From positions 7,199,486 through 7,263,485 of the forward strand of contig NZ_CP022161.1 in assembly GCF_002214185.1 (NCBI RefSeq): 64,000 bases of DNA, in the 5' to 3' direction. Position 1 is the first letter of the stretch. The number at the start of each line of letters is the position of its first letter. Below are positions 29,252-37,021 of this stretch, piece by piece. The notes under the pieces were generated by a model that saw nothing but the letters and a program-made list of their open reading frames with translations, did not search any database and had not been told where the DNA came from. A program made the translations under genes and the position numbers. The stretch comes from Streptomyces capitiformicae. Its GTDB lineage: Bacteria > Actinomycetota > Actinomycetes > Streptomycetales > Streptomycetaceae.

Positions 29252-30841
29252 ATGACTTCGTTCCGTCCTGCCCCGACCTGGCTGGCCGACGCCGTCTTCT
29301 ACCAGATCTATCCGCAGTCCTTCGCCGACTCCGACGGAGACGGCATCGGGGACTTCGCCGGAATCACCGAACATCTCGACCATCTGTCCTGGCTGGGCGT
29401 CGACACCGTCTGGCTGAACCCCTGCTTCGCCTCGCCGTTCCGTGACGCCGGGTACGACGTCGCCGACTATCTGAGGGTCGCGCCCCGCTACGGCACGGAC
29501 GACGACCTGGCCGACCTCGTCGACGAGGCCCGGCGGCGTGGGATCCGCATCCTCCTCGACCTGGTCGCCGGGCACACGTCCATCGACCACCCCTGGTTCC
29601 AGATCTCCGCGAACGACCCGGACGACCATCGCTACATCTGGACGCCGGAGGGCTGCCCCGAGGGCTTCGTCGCCTCCCCCGGCTCCCGCCCGGGCGCGTA
29701 CCTGCCGAACTTCTTCGACTCCCAGCCCGCCCTCAACTTCGGCTACGCCCGCGAGAATCCGGCCGAGCCCTGGCGGCTCCCGGTGGACGCCGAGGGCCCG
29801 CGCGCCAACCGGCACGCCCTGCGCACGATCATGGACCACTGGCTGGGCCTGGGCCTCGCCGGTTTCCGGGTGGACATGGCCGCCTCACTCGTGAAGGACG
29901 ACCCGGGCAAGGCCGAGACCGCCCTTGTCTGGACGGAACTGCGGCACTGGCTGGACACGGCCCACCCGGACGCGGTGTTGCTGTCCGAGTGGGGTGAACC
30001 CGAGGTGTCGATCCCGGCCGGTTTCCACGCCGACTTCTTCCTCCACTTCGGCGGCCCCACCAACGGCCTCGCCCTGCGCTCACTGTGGAGCAACGGCGAA
30101 GGCACGGTCCACGAGGACTGGGACCCGCTCGACTGTTTCTTCGACGCGAGCGGCAAAGGCTCACCGCGCCCCTTCGTCGAGGCCTGGACGCGGGCGTCCA
30201 CGGCCGTCGACGGCATGGGCGGCGCCATCTCCCTCCCGACCGCCAACCACGACTTCTCCCGCCTCAACTGCGGCCCCCGCACGGCCGAACAGCTCCCGGC
30301 CGCCTTCGCCTTCCACCTGACCTGGCCGACGCTCCCGGCGATCTACTACGGCGACGAGATCGGCATGCGCTACGTCCCGGGCCTGCCCGACAAGGAGGGC
30401 AGCGTCCTCGGCCCCCGCTACAACCGCGCGGGCTCCCGCACCCCCATGCAGTGGGACGACACTCCCAACGCGGGCTTCTCCAGCGCCCCCGCCGACCGTC
30501 TCTATCTGCCCCTCGACCCGACCCCCGACCGCCCGACCGTCGCCGCCCAGCGCGCCGACGACACCTCGCTCCTCCATCTCGTACGCCGCCTGACAGCCCT
30601 GCGCCGGAGCACTCCCGAACTGGGTTCCGCCGGCTCCGTGGAAGTTGTCCACCTGGGCTATCCGTTCGTGTACGTGCGCGGCGGACGGTACCTTGTCGTC
30701 GTCAATCCCCAGCAGGGAGAGGCGAGTTGCTCGTACGCGCCGACCGCTCACCGCACGGTGGAGGCACAGGGCGTGCGGCTCGACGGCGGCACGATCACCG
30801 CCCGGGGCTTCGGGTACGGGATCTTCGATCTCGGCGGTTAG
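29252..30841 (+). CDS. GH13 alpha-glucosidase / alpha-amylase family enzyme
   Basis: I start at ATG 29252 (GGAG just upstream); the 245 codons open before it have no family character and run antisense to the methyltransferase gene. The 529-residue product has the GH13 barrel: FYQIYPQSFADSDGDGIGDF, nucleophile Asp in GFRVDMAASL, acid/base Glu in LLSEWGEPE, and the transition-state Asp in TANHDFSRL. No signal peptide is seen, so it is cytosolic. The subfamily resembles oligo-1,6-glucosidase and trehalose-synthase-like enzymes; the exact substrate cannot be fixed. It is single on the plus strand and ends at a bidirectional hairpin. Confidence 0.9.
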   Translation: MTSFRPAPTWLADAVFYQIYPQSFADSDGDGIGDFAGITEHLDHLSWLGVDTVWLNPCFASPFRDAGYDVADYLRVAPRYGTDDDLADLVDEARRRGIRILLDLVAGHTSIDHPWFQISANDPDDHRYIWTPEGCPEGFVASPGSRPGAYLPNFFDSQPALNFGYARENPAEPWRLPVDAEGPRANRHALRTIMDHWLGLGLAGFRVDMAASLVKDDPGKAETALVWTELRHWLDTAHPDAVLLSEWGEPEVSIPAGFHADFFLHFGGPTNGLALRSLWSNGEGTVHEDWDPLDCFFDASGKGSPRPFVEAWTRASTAVDGMGGAISLPTANHDFSRLNCGPRTAEQLPAAFAFHLTWPTLPAIYYGDEIGMRYVPGLPDKEGSVLGPRYNRAGSRTPMQWDDTPNAGFSSAPADRLYLPLDPTPDRPTVAAQRADDTSLLHLVRRLTALRRSTPELGSAGSVEVVHLGYPFVYVRGGRYLVVVNPQQGEASCSYAPTAHRTVEAQGVRLDGGTITARGFGYGIFDLGG

Positions 30842-30852
30842 CCGGTGCGGCG

Positions 30853-30880
30853 GATGCCCGGAGCCCCCGCTCCGGGCATC
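30853..30880. terminator. bidirectional terminator between convergent genes
   Basis: GATGCCCGGAG (30853-30863) pairs perfectly with CTCCGGGCATC (30870-30880) around a 6-nt loop. It lies in the 52-bp gap between the GH13 gene and the small minus-strand gene, so it can serve both. Confidence 0.85.
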
Positions 30881-30893
30881 ACCCCGCCGCTGA

Positions 30894-31118
30894 TCACGCC
30901 AGGGTGACGTGCATACGGCCCTCGGCCAGGACCTCGTCGCGCACCTCGGACCCTTCCGGCTCGGGGACCCAGCCGAAGAGTTCGTACGTCCCCCGAGGCG
31001 GCTCCCCGAACAGTCCCTCCACCTCGGCGCACCGGCCCCAGGCGTGGTGCTCCGTCTCGATCAGCGTGAACCGCCCTCGTCGGCGGTGCTCCCGGTCCTC
31101 ATGCACGGTGGGCATCAT
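30894..31118 (-). CDS. small hypothetical protein
   Basis: This encodes about 74 residues from the ATG at 31118 or the next ATG three bases on (MMPTVHEDREHRRRGRF). The protein is acidic and soluble, with central sequence LIETEHHAWGRCAEVEGLFG and GTYELFGWVPEPEG. Codon bias agrees with coding, and the convergent hairpin marks its 3' end. I do not recognise the family and see no metal site beyond scattered His and Cys. It lies between a GH13 gene and an LtaS-like sulfatase but shares no obvious function with them. Confidence 0.55.
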   Translation of the reverse strand: MMPTVHEDREHRRRGRFTLIETEHHAWGRCAEVEGLFGEPPRGTYELFGWVPEPEGSEVRDEVLAEGRMHVTLA

Positions 31119-31169
31119 GCCGGACCGGGAGCGCCCGTGAATCAATTATTCGCGTCTTGCCGAGATGCC

Positions 31170-33059
31170 CTAAGGCTTGGGCGAGTTGACGGCGTTCGGC
31201 TCCTCGCCGTAGGCGGTCAGGAAGAGGTCGCGGAAGGAGTCCATGCGCCACACGGGGGCGTCGTCGCCGGGGCGGAGGCCGTCCGACCAGCCCCAGTCGT
31301 CGATGCGATCGAGGACCTTCGGGTCGCGGGCGAGGATGGTGACGGGTACGTCGTGGTCGGCGCCGTTGCCGCTGACGCTGGCCATGGGCTGGTGGTCGCC
31401 CAGGAAGACCAGGACGGTGTTCTCGTCGCCGTACTTCTCCACGTACTCCAGGAGGCTGCGCAGCGAGTACTGGACGGACTTGCCGTACTCCTCCTTGACC
31501 TTCACGGGGTCGGTGAACACGTCCGCCGGGTCCTTGCCCGCTTTCTGGATGCCCTTGAAGACGGAGCCGTCGCCGACCTCGTCCCAGCCGACCATCTCCG
31601 GCAGGGGCGCCCAGGGCTGGTGGCTGGAGGTCAGGATGATCTCCGACATCAGCGGCTTGTCGCCCTTCTTGGCGGCCTCCAGGCGCTGGAACGCGGTCAG
31701 GGTGTACTGGTCGGGCATGGTCGACCAGCTGAACTTCGGCCCCCGGTAGCCGAGATTTCGGGAGTCGTAGACCTGGTCGAAGCCGTAGAAGTCGCCTTCC
31801 GGCCAGTTGTACTGGACGCCCGGTACGACTCCGACCGTCCGCCAGGCGCCGGTCTTGTCGAAGGCGCCGGGCAGGGTGAACCGTTCGCCGGCAGTGACCG
31901 TGCGGTAGCGGCTCTGGTTGTCGATCCACAGGCCGGTCAGGAAGGTGGAGTGCCCGAGCCAGCTGCTCCCGCCGTACGTCGCGGAGGTCAGCCAGCCGCT
32001 CTTCGCGGCGAACCCGGCCGCGCGGAGGTCCGCGTCCGCCTTGTCGAGGGTCGAGGTCACGCCCGGCGCGATGGCCTCGTCCTCCAGCGCTGCCCGGCCG
32101 TAGCTCTCGATGAAGGTGAACATGACGTCCTTGCCGCGCAGCCCGGTCAGCAACCGGTCGGCGGGAACATCCGCGAACTTGTCCTGCTCTGCCTCCTTGG
32201 CGAACGCGGCCTCGTCCCGGATGGTCTCCTTCGCCCGGGCCCAGCGGTCCTGCACGAAACCGATCGTGTTCCTGGAGGCGAACGCCGTGTCCCCCAGGGG
32301 AGTCAGACCGACCGCCGCGCAGGTGATCCACACCGTTCCGGCGACGACCGTGCCCCGCATCGCCCGATCCCGGTGGCGGGCCAGGACGTTCGACAGCCGG
32401 ACCACCGCCAGCGACGCGGCGACGAACAGCAGCACGACCAGCACCACCAGGCCGATCACCAGGAGCCGAGCGCCCGTGCCGCCCAGGGTGTCCCCCACAT
32501 ACGACTCGGCGTCGTCGAGCAGCCCCCAGTCGAGCACCACGTTGAAGCCGCGCCCGAGGAACTGGTTGTAGCCGATGTCGAGCGCCTTCACCACGATCAG
32601 CGCCGCCAGGAACACCCCGGTGAGCACCGACGCGACCAGTCTCGTGCGGCGCGGCAGGACCATCAGCACAGCCGCCCCGAGAATCGGCTCCACGGGTATG
32701 CGCACGAACTGCGGCGCCGTGAAGTACTCGACCTTGCCCGGCATCATCAGCGCGAAGAACACGAGGGCGGCGGCCAGCGCCGTGAGGCCCCACGACACGC
32801 TCCGCGCGGCGAGGGGGTACTTCCGCCGTAAGGCCGCCGGGTACGCCCGGATCCGCTGCCAACGGCCGCCGCGCTCACCGGCCTCGCCGACCTCATCGGT
32901 CTCACCGGCCTCATTGGTCTCACCGGCTTCATCAGCCTGACCGGCCTCGTCGGTCGGCGGCTTCGCGGCTCCTCCTTCTGCCTCGTCGGTCGACGGCTCG
33001 GCGGCCTCTGATTTCTCGTCCGTGTCGGGCAGTTGACTGGAGCGCGTGGAGAGCGACAC
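31170..33059 (-). CDS. LtaS-like membrane sulfatase (alkaline-phosphatase superfamily)
   Basis: I favour GTG 33059, which has GGAAGGAA at good spacing; an ATG at 33101 lacks a site. The product has about 629 residues: a disordered acidic N-terminus with degenerate EAGETDE/EAGETNE repeats (about residues 20-65), five transmembrane helices (about 90-280), then a large extracytoplasmic sulfatase-fold domain. Metal and active-site motifs are MFTFIESYGRAALED, SATYGGSSWLGHSTFLTGLW and VFLGDHQPMA. Such proteins transfer phosphoglycerol or phosphoethanolamine to polymers or lipids, or act as phosphodiesterases. In Streptomyces the substrate is not settled. It is divergent from the Rho paralog. Confidence 0.85.
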   Translation of the reverse strand: MSLSTRSSQLPDTDEKSEAAEPSTDEAEGGAAKPPTDEAGQADEAGETNEAGETDEVGEAGERGGRWQRIRAYPAALRRKYPLAARSVSWGLTALAAALVFFALMMPGKVEYFTAPQFVRIPVEPILGAAVLMVLPRRTRLVASVLTGVFLAALIVVKALDIGYNQFLGRGFNVVLDWGLLDDAESYVGDTLGGTGARLLVIGLVVLVVLLFVAASLAVVRLSNVLARHRDRAMRGTVVAGTVWITCAAVGLTPLGDTAFASRNTIGFVQDRWARAKETIRDEAAFAKEAEQDKFADVPADRLLTGLRGKDVMFTFIESYGRAALEDEAIAPGVTSTLDKADADLRAAGFAAKSGWLTSATYGGSSWLGHSTFLTGLWIDNQSRYRTVTAGERFTLPGAFDKTGAWRTVGVVPGVQYNWPEGDFYGFDQVYDSRNLGYRGPKFSWSTMPDQYTLTAFQRLEAAKKGDKPLMSEIILTSSHQPWAPLPEMVGWDEVGDGSVFKGIQKAGKDPADVFTDPVKVKEEYGKSVQYSLRSLLEYVEKYGDENTVLVFLGDHQPMASVSGNGADHDVPVTILARDPKVLDRIDDWGWSDGLRPGDDAPVWRMDSFRDLFLTAYGEEPNAVNSPKP

Positions 33060-33395
33060 GCGACGTTCCTTCCGTGCGAAGACCGCTGGCAGTGCGCCCA
33101 TCTGTACGGGGGACCCGCGAGATCAGTTCAACGACCACGGGTAAGTTCATCGGTAAGGAACTGCCCCACGGCGTACGACCGGTAGTGGTAAGCTTCTCTC
33201 GGCACGTGTGTTTCGCCCGGTCCGGGCGCCGGTGCCGCTCTCTCATATCCTGAGATCTCTCCCGCTGAACCGCCCGTCGATTCCCGACCGGCCGTCAGCT
33301 TCTCCGCACCGCCTCGCGCCTGCGGCCGGGTGTGTGCTCTCTCTCCTCCCCCCTTCTCATGCGTTTTCCATGACGTCCTCGAAAGGACCTCCCCC
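33060..33395. promoter_or_regulatory. divergent region between sulfatase and Rho paralog
   Basis: The 336 bp between the two start codons must hold both promoters. The Rho side has a long leader in which pyrimidine-rich stretches (33340-33395) precede GAAAGGA and the ATG at 33396. C-rich leaders upstream of rho genes are often used for autoregulation by Rho-dependent attenuation. I see no coding region or hairpin that I would defend here. Confidence 0.45.
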
Positions 33396-34523
33396 ATGAC
33401 CACCACCACACTCGAACGCACTTCCACCCATCGGCAGCCCCCGGCCCGGATCACCGGCGTCCTGGAGATCGCACAGGGCGGGCAGGGACACCTGCGCGCC
33501 GAGATCGGGCTGTCCACCAGCTCGGATCCACAGGTTCCCGCCGCGCTGATCCGCCGGTACGGCCTGCGCAAGGGCGACACAGTCGAGGGCGTACGCGACG
33601 GCCGACGCGCCCTCACCGAGGTCGAGCGGATCAACGGCCGTACGCCCGAAGAGCTGCGCGGCCGCCCGCACTTCGGCGATCTCACCCCGCTGCACCCGCG
33701 CACGCGGCTGCGGCTCGAACACCGGGCGAGCGGTGTCACGGGCCGTCTGGTCGACCTGGTGGCACCGGTCGGCAAGGGCCAGCGCGGGCTGATCGTGGCG
33801 CCGCCCAAGACCGGCAAGACGGTGCTGCTCCAGCAGTTGGCCGCCGCGATCGCCGCCAACCACCCCGAGGCCCACCTCATGGTCGTCCTGGTCGACGAGC
33901 GGCCCGAGGAGGTGACCGACATGCGGCGCTCCGTGCGGGGCGAGGTGTACGCCTCTGCGTTCGACCGGTCCCCCAAGCAGCACATCGCGCTCGCCGAACT
34001 CGTCGTGGAGCGCGCCAAGCGGCTCGTCGAGCAGGGCGAGGACGTCGTGATCCTGCTGGACTCCCTGACCCGGCTGTGCCGGGCCCACAACAACGCGGCC
34101 GCCGCCGGTGGCCGCACCCTCAGCGGCGGTGTCGACGCCGCCGCGTTGCAGGGTCCGAAGCGGCTCTTCGGTGCCGCCCGGCTGACCGAGGAGGCCGGCT
34201 CCCTCACCATCCTCGCCACCACCCTGGTCGAGACCGGCTCCCGCGCCGACGACTTCTTCTTCGAGGAGCTCAAGGGCACCGGCAACATGGAGCTCCGCCT
34301 GGACCGCGCCCTCGCCGACCGGCGGGTCTTCCCCGCGGTCGACATCACCCCGTCCGGGACCCGCCGCGAGGAACTCCTGCTGACACCGGGCGAGTTGTTC
34401 GCCGTACGAGGGCTGCGGCGGGCCCTGCGCTCGCGTGAGGGCCAGGCGAACGTCGAGGCACTGCTGGAGCGGATGCGGGCCACGCCGGACAACGCGACGT
34501 TTCTTGGGCAGTTGTCGCGATAG
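33396..34523 (+). CDS. rho: short Rho-type transcription termination factor
   Basis: This encodes 375 residues from ATG 33396 (GAAAGGA upstream). It keeps the cold-shock-like RNA-binding part (ITGVLEIAQGGQGHLRAE) and the full ATPase: Walker A APPKTGKT at residues 135-142, LVDERPEEVTDMRRSVRG, Walker B VVILLDSLTRLCRAHN, and the Q/R-loop region GVDAAALQGPKRLFGAAR. It is much shorter than the housekeeping Rho of actinobacteria, because it lacks the N-terminal helical domain and the long Arg/Asp-rich insertion and is even shorter than E. coli Rho. It is therefore probably a paralog; the main rho gene should lie elsewhere, near the usual prfA/rpmE context. Confidence 0.9.
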   Translation: MTTTTLERTSTHRQPPARITGVLEIAQGGQGHLRAEIGLSTSSDPQVPAALIRRYGLRKGDTVEGVRDGRRALTEVERINGRTPEELRGRPHFGDLTPLHPRTRLRLEHRASGVTGRLVDLVAPVGKGQRGLIVAPPKTGKTVLLQQLAAAIAANHPEAHLMVVLVDERPEEVTDMRRSVRGEVYASAFDRSPKQHIALAELVVERAKRLVEQGEDVVILLDSLTRLCRAHNNAAAAGGRTLSGGVDAAALQGPKRLFGAARLTEEAGSLTILATTLVETGSRADDFFFEELKGTGNMELRLDRALADRRVFPAVDITPSGTRREELLLTPGELFAVRGLRRALRSREGQANVEALLERMRATPDNATFLGQLSR

Positions 34524-34560
34524 AGCTCGGGGGTCAGGGTGCGTTGGCTGCTGTGGGTTC

Positions 34561-34613
34561 GTGTGTGGTTGCTCGCGCAGTTCCCCGCGCCCCTGAAAAG
34601 CAGGGGCTGCGCC
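34561..34613 (+). terminator. terminator inside a Streptomyces intergenic repeat
   Basis: A GC-rich hairpin (34587-34593 with 34599-34605, loop AAAAG) lies 64 bp after the Rho paralog stop. It sits in a sequence (TGGTTGCTCGCGCAGTTCCC onward) that recurs at 41088 with 26 of 28 matching bases. I recognise this element as a frequent Streptomyces intergenic repeat that ends in a hairpin. Confidence 0.7.
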
Positions 34614-34733
34614 CCATGCTTTTTACCCCCGCCGACCGCGGACACGCATCCACCGTGCGGCATCCGGGTGCTCGATCCGCTCGCTCGGCCCTGGCACCCG
34701 AGTCCAGCGCACGACCATTCCTACGTTTGCGGT

Positions 34734-35909
34734 ATGACCATCGGATTCTCATCCCGCGTCGCCCTCTGTTGTTCCGCCCTCTGCGCGATCGGCGCGCTTG
34801 CCGTCGCGTCGAGCCCGCGGGGCGCCGGTCCCTCGGTCGGGTCGGCCGCGCTGGACGCCAAGGCCGTGCGGGAGCCGCCGCCGCTGTACCGGCCGGGGGT
34901 CCAGGTGCGGCCACGCCCCGGGGCGCCCGGGCTTCCCCGGGACGTCTCCGCGGTGGCGTGGCTGGTGGCCGACGCCCGCACCGGCGAGGTGCTCGCCTCG
35001 CACAACGCCCACCTCAGACTGCCGCCCGCCAGCACCCTGAAGACCCTGTTCGCGCTCACCGTCCTGCCGGAACTCCCGGCGGGCCTCAGACACACCGTCG
35101 AGCGCGAGGAACTGGCGGACCTCGGCGCGGGGAGCAGTCTGGTCGGCGTCAAGGAGAACCACACCTACCGCGTGGCCGACCTGTGGCGCGGTGTCTTCCT
35201 CAGCTCGGGCAACGACGCCGTACGGGTACTGGCCGCTCTCAACGGCGGCTGGCGGGCCACCGCCGAGCAGATGCAGGCCAAGGCCCGGGCCCTCGGTGCC
35301 CTCGACACCCGGGTCGTCTCACCCGACGGCTACGACGCTCCCGGTCAGGTGTCATCGGCGTACGACCTGGCGGTGTTCGGGCGGGCCGGACTGCGCAACG
35401 CGGAGTTCGCCGCGTACTGCGCCACGGTCACGGCGAAGTTCCCCGCGGGCGGCTCGTCGTACGACATCCGGAACACCAACCGGCTGCTCACGGGCGCGGG
35501 GGTCGCCCGCTATCCGGGGCTGATCGGCATCAAGAACGGCTACACCAGCAACGCGGGCAACACCCTGGTCGCCGCCGCCGAGCGAGGCGGACGCACCCTC
35601 GTCACCACGGTGCTGAAGCCCCGGGTGGGCGGCGGGCTCGCCGTGTACGAGGAGACCCGTTCGCTGCTCGACTGGGGTTTCCGTGCCGCCGGACGCGTCG
35701 AGCCCGTGGGCTCGCTGCTGCCGCCACGCCCGGCGGCGGCACCTCAGCCCGGCCCCGAGTCGGCGCCTCCCGTCCGTGAGAAGGAGGAGGTGACGGGTCC
35801 CGGTTGGCCGTCGGCGGGCGTGATCGTGGGCTCGGTCGCTGCCGGGTTGGCTGCGGCGGCCGTGGTGTTGTCCCTGCGGTTCAGGAAGGGAAGGTTCACC
35901 GGGGACTGA
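34734..35909 (+). CDS. D-alanyl-D-alanine carboxypeptidase (PBP5-like, S11)
   Basis: This 391-residue exported protein has a signal peptide (residues 1 to about 25), the SxxK nucleophile motif in PASTLKTLFA, the SxN motif as SSGND, and a C-terminal hydrophobic helix (VIVGSVAAGLAAAAVVLSL) followed by a basic tail. The third motif reads KNGYTSNAG where the family usually has KTG. The Pro-rich linker before the anchor is typical of Streptomyces DacA-like enzymes. It trims the terminal D-Ala of peptidoglycan stem peptides. Its last 166 bp overlap the convergent glycosyltransferase gene. Confidence 0.9.
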   Translation: MTIGFSSRVALCCSALCAIGALAVASSPRGAGPSVGSAALDAKAVREPPPLYRPGVQVRPRPGAPGLPRDVSAVAWLVADARTGEVLASHNAHLRLPPASTLKTLFALTVLPELPAGLRHTVEREELADLGAGSSLVGVKENHTYRVADLWRGVFLSSGNDAVRVLAALNGGWRATAEQMQAKARALGALDTRVVSPDGYDAPGQVSSAYDLAVFGRAGLRNAEFAAYCATVTAKFPAGGSSYDIRNTNRLLTGAGVARYPGLIGIKNGYTSNAGNTLVAAAERGGRTLVTTVLKPRVGGGLAVYEETRSLLDWGFRAAGRVEPVGSLLPPRPAAAPQPGPESAPPVREKEEVTGPGWPSAGVIVGSVAAGLAAAAVVLSLRFRKGRFTGD

Positions 35910-37021
35910 CCGATGGGCAGCCACAGCAGCAGGCCGAGGGTGATCCACACATAGGCGTTGCTGCCGACGAAGCCGTCGATGCCGGACGCGCCGTCGAACC
36001 AGAGCCAGACGACGCTGCTGCACAGCACCACGTACAGGCACGCCGTGAGCGGCAGCAGCCGGCGATGTCTCAGCAGGACCGCGAAGGACGGCAGCAGCCA
36101 GACCAGATGGTGCACCCAGGTGATCGGGCTGACCAGGCACGCGGTCAGCCCGGTGACGGCGAACGCGGCGATCCAGTCGTCCGCGCGCACCGCCCTGCGT
36201 ACCTGCCACGCCCACACGCCCAGCACCGCGAGCACCATCAACGCCCATACGGTGCGGCTGGGTTCGTCCGGTGCCACGAGGCGGGCCAGGACGCCTTGCA
36301 GCGACTGGTTGGAGACGTACTCGAGGCGGCCGATGCGGCTGGTGTCCCACAGTGCCTCGGTCCAGTAGAAGCGGGAGGCCTCCGGGGCGATCCAGGCCGC
36401 CGCCGCGGTGGCGGCCGCGGCGACGGCGGTCGCGAGCCCGGCGGCGCGCCACCGCCGGGCGAGCAGGAGCATGCCGATGAAGATGGCGGGCGTCAGCTTC
36501 ACCGCCGCCGCCAGACCGATGCCGATACCGGCCCAGCGCCCCCGGCCGGTGGACAGCAGCCACGCGTCGAGGAGCACCAGGGCCAGGAGCATGAGGTTCA
36601 CCTGGCCGAAGCTGAAGGTGTCCCGGACCGGTTCGAACACGGCGAGCACGCAGAACACGAGGGCCACGCCGAACCAGCGGAAGCTCCGCAGGCGCGGCCC
36701 TCCGAGGACGTACAGCACGGCCGCGAGCGACGCCAGATTGAGCAGCAGGCACAGCGCGACCGCGGTGCGCAGGTCGACCAGCGCCATCGGCAGCATGCTC
36801 ACGGCCGCGAACGGCGGATAGGTGAACCCGTACATGGTGCCCGGCACGCGGTAGTCGTAGATCCGGCCGCCGTGGTGGACCCAGGTGTCGATCGTCCCGT
36901 GGTAGACGCGCAGGTCGAACCAGCCGCGCAGCAGGGGGACGGTCGCGGTGAAGACGGTGACGGCGATGACGAGGGCGAGTACCAGCAGGACGCGGGTGCG
37001 GTCGGTTCTGGGCGCCCTCAT
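35744..37021 (-). CDS. GT87-family polyprenol-phosphate-sugar glycosyltransferase
   Basis: This encodes 425 residues from ATG 37021, which overlaps the stop of the upstream MptB-like gene (ATGA). It has about 10 transmembrane segments, with the GT-C catalytic aspartate in the first extracytoplasmic loop (LLRGWFDLRVYHGTID), VPGTMYGFTYPPFAAVSMLP, and AAAVKLTPAIFIGMLLLA. GT87 members include mycobacterial PimE and other mannosyl or arabinosyl transferases. The C-terminal about 50 residues are Ala/Thr/Pro-rich and read antisense to the carboxypeptidase gene. With the neighbouring MptB-like protein it suggests periplasmic mannan or lipoglycan assembly. Confidence 0.85.
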   Translation of the reverse strand: MRAPRTDRTRVLLVLALVIAVTVFTATVPLLRGWFDLRVYHGTIDTWVHHGGRIYDYRVPGTMYGFTYPPFAAVSMLPMALVDLRTAVALCLLLNLASLAAVLYVLGGPRLRSFRWFGVALVFCVLAVFEPVRDTFSFGQVNLMLLALVLLDAWLLSTGRGRWAGIGIGLAAAVKLTPAIFIGMLLLARRWRAAGLATAVAAAATAAAAWIAPEASRFYWTEALWDTSRIGRLEYVSNQSLQGVLARLVAPDEPSRTVWALMVLAVLGVWAWQVRRAVRADDWIAAFAVTGLTACLVSPITWVHHLVWLLPSFAVLLRHRRLLPLTACLYVVLCSSVVWLWFDGASGIDGFVGSNAYVWITLGLLLWLPIGQSPVNLPFLNRRDNTTAAAANPAATEPTITPADGQPGPVTSSFSRTGGADSGPG

